NCBI RefSeq assembly: GCF_000218685.1
Contig: NW_006763293.1
Span: 1,547,968-1,611,967, forward strand
Direction of reading: 5' to 3'
Origin: Serpula lacrymans var. lacrymans S7.9
Lineage: Eukaryota > Basidiomycota > Agaricomycetes > Boletales > Serpulaceae
Length of the DNA stretch: 64,000 bases
Every line of letters starts with the position of its first letter. Position 1 is the stretch's first letter. The translations under genes and the position numbers were made by a program. The notes under the pieces are model-generated. The model did not search any database. It worked only from the letters and a program-made list of their open reading frames with translations, and was not told the DNA's origin. Of this stretch, positions 58,249-64,000 are shown piece after piece.

Positions 58249-59426
58249 TCAAATCGTTCGCTAAAATAAAGTAAGCCAAATGAATTGGTGAACAAAATTT
58301 TGTCGTACCTTGACTACGGACCATTGGATTACAAGATTCTTAACTCTCTCTTGCAATGCGTTTCGACAAAGGTCACACGTTAGATGCTCCCCTAGCGGAC
58401 TCAGAGCAGACTCCATCGTGCTTGTAGATAGATCTGGTAATAGTGAGTCGTGGACTGTTCTAAAATTTATAACCGAGGACATACCTGGTCGTGCATCCCA
58501 GGCGAGATAGGCCGACGCCAAGGCCCAGGCTCTTGTTAACTTTTTCTGATCATTGAAATCACATATTGGCGTTGGAGCGTGAGGATGAGGGGGTGGCAGA
58601 AGAAGGCGCTTGAGAGCGTCAGCGCGACCAAAATGAAGGAAGAAGAGGCGTTTCAGGTATTTCGGGCCGATGTTCTCAGCCATATCGTCCGTGAGAGATG
58701 CAAGCGAAAATGACAGTAAATGTGAAGATGTTGCCACAGCAAGATCATATAGGTCATTGGTCGCAGCAAGCGCATATAGCTCCAAAGGACACAGCGGAGC
58801 GTGCGATAAGAGGAGCACGTAAAGGGGTGTAGAGGGTGCGATACGACTTTGAAGGGAGATACCGTAAGTTTTTAAAGCTGTGACTGCTGATATCAGAGCT
58901 TCGAACGAGGGCGAATAGTGTGAGCACGACATATCGTAAATGGTGTGTAAGAGTACGTTGAGAACGATGGACGATTCTGGGACGGTGATAACAGGGCCTA
59001 TGTGAGCATTCTTGCATTTAGGGGAAGGCGGTAATAGAGAATTGTAGCCATTGTCGGATGCCCCCAGCAAGACGTGCATATGCACATAGAAAAATACGGA
59101 GTCGGAGGACAGGATGACCAGGTCAGACGGTAAAGAATTATTCTGAGCTCCTGGAAAAAATGTTGTGGACACGGATACAAGAGTGTTTTCTTCGGGGGAT
59201 TGATCGACAGGTGAGCCAGCAAAAGATTCCTTGAAGCAAGAAAGCAAGTCAGACAACGCGATTCAGAAATAGGGAGAAATGGGACTACCGGTGGGGTGGG
59301 GACTTGGTTAATGATCAACGACGCCTGCTCAGATACAGGCTTTTCTGGCATGGTCATAAAGTCCAGTTCAAGGGGTTCTGAAACAAACTGAAGGACCGAA
59401 TCCCAGTCCGTGTGTTCGATATTCAT
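58249..59426 (-). CDS. BTB/POZ-type protein
   Basis: Four exons on the minus strand: 59426-59289, 59229-58485, 58433-58309, 58260-58249; 339 residues. A short acidic start (MNIEHTDWDSVLQFV) is followed by the BTB-like core: DLVILSSDSVFFYVHMHVLL, a Ser/Pro loop, VITVPESSIVLNVLLHTIYD and LISAVTALKTYGISL. A helical region then reads CPLELYALAATNDLYDLAVA. This is the layout of the large basidiomycete BTB family with a C-terminal CDLCRNAL patch. Functions are mostly unknown; BTB domains dimerise and some recruit Cul3 ligases. Intron 2 (58484-58434) is placed by its good GTATGT/CCAG ends. Without the last splice the protein would end in WLTLF at 58261. The family call comes from the core pattern and is not certain. 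Confidence 0.68.
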
Positions 59427-60245
59427 GGAATGGAGAGGGGAAGGAAATGGACTTGGGGAAGAATGGAGTGGGAATGAGTAAAGGGGATAAGGCAAAGATG
59501 TAGTGTATGTCGTGCAGTTTATAAAGGAAGGCGTTGGTCATGAAGCAGGAGAAGGCGAGACACAGGAGACGGTGAACTGGCGCAGGAACGAATAGGAATA
59601 GAGATAAGGTTCGCTACGAATCTGAACAAGTTTGGCTTACGTAACACGGGAAATCCTTCCTCAATGCCAGATTCCCACGCCTAGTGCCCACCGGAATAGC
59701 ACAAACCGATCACTAATCGTTGCTCCATCGCCGCAGGGAGCTGTGGCTCTTCCAGGCTCAGTTTGGTGAGAACATATGCGTATATGTCGCTTCATGCCTC
59801 GGTTATCTGGTGTAGGTTTACCGGATTACCTAGGTGTACCAATTACCATCAGTGCAGTGACGTCGAGAGTTCCCGGGTATATGGCGTGGTTACACGGTTC
59901 CACATAAACAGCCTCGATCGGTCTAGAATTGGACAGCATGCTTCCGCTCCGCCAGCGCAACCACATCTTTTGTAACGGAACGACCCCATTAGAATAATCC
60001 TTGTATGTAAAAACAGGCTATCATTGCTATATCACTTAAAAAGATATTAGCACCCACCACCCAATCACCGGCGACGACGTCTATCGGCGTTCCAGGTTCT
60101 TGCAGGGTCTTGCTCATCTTCAGTTTTTGTATTTGCAATTGATTGACTAGATCCAGACTGCAGTAAGAGCGAACTTTGATTGATGCTTTAATCATTTCCA
60201 AGTCGAGCTTACAACAGGAAGGAGGATGGCTAATGACATTATACA
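59427..60245. other. 819-bp stretch with one small unrecognised ORF
   Basis: Between the BTB gene start and the DBP8 stop. On the minus strand 60249-59989 is open for 86 codons, with a coding-like part (MSKTLQEPGTPIDVVAGDWV) and a possible 3' intron donor GTGGGT. I cannot tell whether it is a small gene, a DBP8 3' UTR ORF or noise. The rest shows nothing. Confidence 0.35.
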
Positions 60246-62203
60246 TCACAAAATAACGTCCATATCGGCCCGTCTTTTTTGCTTCTTGATATTATGAATT
60301 TCCTCACGTTTCCCAAAGTCCGAGTCATGAAGCTCCTGGAACGATCTCATGAAGTAGGTGGACGCAACTAGGACCGACAGCACACTCACCATATTAGCCA
60401 ACCGTTTGGCCGTAGACACTGAAGTCAGTTTTTCTAGTACTTTTCCTTCCGGTAATATCATCTCAGCCAGCTTGGTGCCTGTAGGAGCGTTCGTCATTCA
60501 ACTTGAAGATATCGGATCTGCCGTCATATGAACTTACCGATGCGACTTTCTATTTTTAGTACCCGTTCCTCATCTTTCTCGGTCACGAAACTGATTGCAA
60601 TACCAGCTTTACCAGCGCGAGCTGTCCTACCTACCCGATGGGTATACTCTTCTGGTTCGTTGGGTAGATCCCAGTTAATAACCATGGCCACGTCCTCTAT
60701 ATCTAATCCACGAGCGCCAACATCTGTAGACACCAAAACCGGTATAACGGAAGACCGGAAAAGCGATAATGAAGTCAACCTTTCTCGCTGAGTGAGTCGT
60801 GAGTGGAGAGCTGTACTGCGAATGGACAGTGTCTTCAGTAAACTTGTGAGATAGGCCGCGGTACGGGGTTTAGTGCAAAATATAATGGTCGGAGGGGGTT
60901 GCACGAGCTCTTCGTCTTCGTCAGTTGTGCTTCTTTTCTTTGCAGGATGTTTATGATTTTTGTTTTTACCCCGTTTCTCAGTATCAGGAGGTATACGTCT
61001 CAGAGAAGCGGCAAGCTCCGGAGGATTGCAAAGAAGATGATACAGATACGTTTCGCGTACGTGCGATGGAACCAAAACGAAATTTTGATTTAACGTAACA
61101 ACGGTTTCGATACTATGATGGCCGTGTCAGCCATTGAGTTGAAGTGAATAATATCTGGTTTACTTTGCATTCATCCTGTGGATAAACGGCTTCTGTTTTC
61201 CCGGTCTAGGTGGTACTTCAGCTAATTTGTCAATAGATGGCGTGAGAGTAGCAGTGAAGAGGCATGTCTGTCGTTCTTTTGGTAAAACGTCAAATAGGTA
61301 GGAAAGTTCTGGAGAAAATGTAGGGGTCAGAAGTCGATCCGCTTCATCTAGAACCTACTGACGGTGATCAATAATAACCACATAACAGAACAGAATCACC
61401 GTACTAAAAATTTTATTCGAGAAAGACTCCATTCACCGCTGCTACTCCGTAGATGATCAACAATGCGTCCAGGGGTTGCAACTACGACGTGGGGTCGATT
61501 GTCGAGTTCCAGCGCTTGGGTCATCATGTCCATTCCACCTACAATGACAGCAGTTCGTATACTCAGTCCAGCACCTAGAACTGCGAATTGATCTGATATC
61601 TGGAAAGCCAGTTCCCTATTGGGAGATTGATTGAAGAACTGGAATACACGCTGAAAACTTACCTAGTGGGGGTGAGCACGAGGGCGAAGATGCCATAGGG
61701 ATCTTCTGAAAGCTTTTGTAGAATCGGTAGGGCAAAGGCGATAGTCTTGCCGGACCCAGTTTTAGCATTACCTATGCAATCCCTGCCTTTATGCCCAGTC
61801 AGTGCCATCTCTCAAAGAAACACCAATCAAGTTTTCAAGATGAAGTGCGAAAGATCTCACCAGAAAGAAGCGGAGGTATACAAGCAACCTGGATCTCAGT
61901 GGGTGTGCGTATCGACATGCGAGAAAGTGCCGCCAGAAGAGGAGAGGAAATGTTCAGGTCATCAAAAGAAAAAGACTGATGCAACGTTGGCGTATTGGGC
62001 TTGGTATTTGGTGCTCTGCTACCTGCTGTGGCCCGGGAAAAACTAAAACGCTCCTGAACTTGAAGATCGCTCGGCGGATCATGATTTGGCATGTCGTCTT
62101 CTGAATCCTCTTCTCTCAATCGTTTGGTCCGCTTGTGCTGACGGCCCTCCTGGAGGTGCATCAAGTCGTCCGTGGTGAAGGTTTCGTGCTTTTCTTCTGC
62201 CAT
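60246..62203 (-). CDS. DBP8: DEAD-box ATP-dependent RNA helicase Dbp8
   Basis: Seven exons on the minus strand: 62203-61861, 61786-61663, 61615-61405, 61354-61164, 61112-60538, 60478-60390, 60335-60246; 540 residues. All helicase motifs are present: Q motif ([22 protein letters not shown]), Walker A in [17 protein letters not shown] across intron 2, [19 protein letters not shown] across intron 3, TAT (for SAT), [25 protein letters not shown] and [11 protein letters not shown]. The C-terminus [17 protein letters not shown] fits Dbp8, a nucleolar helicase for early 18S rRNA processing whose ATPase is stimulated by Esf2 in yeast. A Lys/Arg-rich insert ([17 protein letters not shown]) lies between domains. 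The exon 4 acceptor is the AG at 61355 rather than the one 3 bp earlier, which would create a stop. Confidence 0.94.
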
Positions 62204-62760
62204 CTTTTGATAGCTTCGCGTAGACTATGCGGATGGAATGGAATTTGAACGACTGTCCTGTGACGATACTCTGTAGAATTGCAACCTTATTAGGTTCGTT
62301 GCACAATCACATTTACCACTGAAGCATCAGTTGCAGTGATTGTTTTTTCAGTAAATTCCGGGCAAAGTAAGTGCACGTGATGAGACGCGTTCTGAGTCGG
62401 CAAGCTCCACACAACCCAGGTTTGTTCAAATTTTGAGGGGACACTTATTTACTGATATCGAATGTAATTTGGTCTGACTGGGGAGACTAGGAAACACTTC
62501 CCAAACCTCGCACAACGCCAATAACAAATATTCGCGGAAATTTTGATGAAGGATTTGCACGCCATAGCGCAGCAAAATCTGGATAAGGGTATATTGATAC
62601 AATCACGGTAAAAATACACTAGCTATCTGCCTACTAATGATACAGCGCATGCTGAGTGGATACTACATAAGAGTGAAATAAAGGGTTGAAGATATACTAT
62701 TGTGATGTCGTTTAAAGGTCGTTGCGTTTACGATGCATGATGTCTCCACACTCATTGCCT
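62204..62760. other. intergenic, 557 bp
   Basis: DBP8 promoter and 3' region of the HMG-box gene. A GTGCACGTGATG site lies near 62371. Nothing else recognised. Confidence 0.45.
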
Positions 62761-64000
62761 CTACTTCTGTGACAAAGCTTCTTGCATGGTCCATTCTCCA
62801 TTAGCCATGAAATCCACAGATACAGATTCGGGAGTGGATTGTCCGTAGCAGAATGGATCGCAAGCGGCAGGTCCTGGGAGGTCAGAATAGAAGCTGTGGA
62901 GGTGATCGCCGGCTTTCCCACATGGATAACCAAGGTTAGGTGATGGGCCCGGGAGTTCAGCATAATTGATGTTGTAGAACGGTAGCTGTAGCTGGTGAAG
63001 ACCAAGCATATCACCGTAATTTAGAGACATATCCTCAGTGTATGCCAAAGATGGCCAAGTAGCGTTATCTGAATCAATGGCCATCGGGCTCCGTTGCTGA
63101 AAAGTCGCCGCTGTCGGAGTCTACGCAAGACAAGTGAGATTTAAGAATAATGGCGAAAACACAAACGACTCACAATATCAAGATCTTGCATCAACTCGGA
63201 TAAACCTGTCTCAGAACCAGCTGCAGACGACGGCCTAGATAAATCCAAAGATAGAGTTTGGCCCTGGGGCTCCTGGTCCCATATCATATTAGGGGAACTG
63301 GGGATGTCGTCTTGCGACATCTTTGCAGTGCTGTACGGAAGGGAAGATTGTATTGGCGAGGGTGACGCTGCAGGAGTGGCGGGAATGGAAGGTGGGAGTG
63401 GGGTGTTAACTGCCGCAAAAAGGTCTTCGCCGTATAGTAGTTTCTGGCTACGAGGCACCCGACGTCTCCGCCGCGCAGGAGCAACAGCGGGTCCATTCAA
63501 CTGGGTGTACTTCTCTCTCAAAGAGCGTATCCTATCGCTTCCCGTGTCCTCAGTTGTCGACCGCCTCATCTTGTCTTTCGCCCTCTGGTTCCTTTTGTTG
63601 ATCCCACGAGGACTGGGCCTGAACTTGTAATTAGGATATTGCGCGTAATGAGCGGCGTGAATTTTCGCTGCTTTGGCGTGCCAATATGACTTGTCTTCGT
63701 CGGATAACATATTCCAGCATTCGCCAGCAATGCGACTGAGATTTTGCTGACGTCGCTCGACATGGGAAGGTATGACACCTTTCTTAAGAAAATCTGAACG
63801 GTATAGCATGAAGGCGTTAGGCGGTCGGGGAATATGATCGTGATGAGTAGATTCGTGAGAGGGAGAGATAACCCCTGAAGCGGGAGAAAGATGAGGTGGA
63901 GGTAAAAGAGACAATGGTAGGTGTGGCAGCGAGACTGATTGAGACTCGGAAGAGAGTTCCTGGGTACCTGACGTGGCGAAGATATCAAAATACCCTTGCC
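62761..64000 (-). CDS. HMG-box transcription factor, 3' part
   Basis: Two exons on the minus strand are visible: 64000-63174 (open to the window edge) and 63120-62761. At least 395 residues; the 5' end lies outside. The HMG box starts DHIPRPPNAFMLYRSDFLKK and continues VERRQQNLSRIAGECWNML, DEDKSYWHAKAAKIHAAHYA, YPNYKFRPSPRG, i.e. the sequence-specific MATA/Ste11 class (RPPNAFxLYR, W at the core, YPxYKFRP). A basic linker (RRRRR) and Ser/Pro-rich C-terminus follow. Fungal members include Ste11, Prf1, Rfg1/Rox1-type and mating-type HMG proteins. The partner genes of a mating locus are not in the window, so a role in mating is not supported here. Confidence 0.9.

Noticed and set aside
61350..61362. 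First AG (GTCAG) as exon 4 acceptor in DBP8
   Set aside because: It would put TAG in frame right before the DEAD motif; the next AG, 3 bp on, gives FLVLDEAD.
62761..64000. Mating-type locus
   Set aside because: The HMG box alone is not enough; no homeodomain pair, pheromone or receptor gene is visible nearby.
1..64000. CRISPR arrays, bacterial operons, rRNA or clear tRNA genes
   Set aside because: None seen; the intron-rich genes are eukaryotic. A tRNA or snoRNA scan was done only by eye, so a small RNA gene could have been missed.

Overview
The window is nuclear DNA from a filamentous basidiomycete, most likely an Agaricomycete. It holds 26 recognisable protein genes on both strands (two run off the window ends). 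Nearly all are split by many introns, mostly 50-65 bp with GT-AG ends; a few reach about 110 bp. Products are typically fungal: trifunctional His4, Fex fluoride exporter, RTA1-like protein, Vid27, Stb6-like protein. I see no bacterial features. All gene models were spliced by eye: splice sites were chosen so that phases match and each predicted protein reads through into the family pattern. Every multi-exon model closes in frame.

Layout, left to right. 1-679: 3' end of a CCDC47-type ER protein. 1166-5563: Stb6-like protein. 5923-8486: double-BRCT protein. 8581-9171(-): complex I NDUFA11-type subunit. 9172-11659: gap of weak ORFs. 11660-13514(-): two-RING plus LON-domain protein. 14124-15756(-): RTA1-like membrane protein. 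17044-19997: Vid27. 20308-20934(-): small four-helix membrane protein. 22562-23936: fluoride exporter. 24172-25800: CK2 beta. 26135-26638: ribosomal protein eL36. 27340-28896: Tvp38/DedA (VTT) membrane protein. 30247-31475: unrecognised low-complexity protein. 31980-34386: EF-hand mitochondrial carrier. 34575-35832(-): amidohydrolase. 36159-37151(-): SDR. 37289-38747: PDH E1 beta. 38996-41700(-): HIS4.

42.18-49.74 kb is an AT-rich transposon nest with no intact gene. Long terminal inverted repeats related to a pogo-like DNA transposon frame it. Inside are pogo transposase relics on both strands, three ~690-bp solo LTRs of one family and two solo LTRs of a second family. All five have perfect 5-bp target-site duplications. 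A sixth possible LTR and a P-loop relic are also present. The nest starts about 480 bp upstream of HIS4, whose promoter carries a perfect Gcn4-type TGAGTCA.

50.5-64 kb returns to housekeeping genes: Snf7 (50497-51586, -), ceramide synthase (52054-53299, -), U1A/U2B''-type RRM protein (53747-54701), DJ-1/Hsp31-type protein (54950-55953, -), Mob1 (56314-57414), BTB protein (58249-59426, -), Dbp8 RNA helicase (60246-62203, -) and the 3' part of an HMG-box regulator (62761->64000, -).

The genes do not form one pathway. They are a usual mix for a gene-dense fungal chromosome arm, with membrane trafficking and ER (CCDC47, Tvp38, Snf7, Lag1, Vid27), mitochondria (NDUFA11, carrier, PDH E1 beta) and regulation (CK2 beta, Mob1, HMG, Stb6-like) well represented. 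The most informative part is the layered transposon nest, whose insertion order can be read from the duplications.
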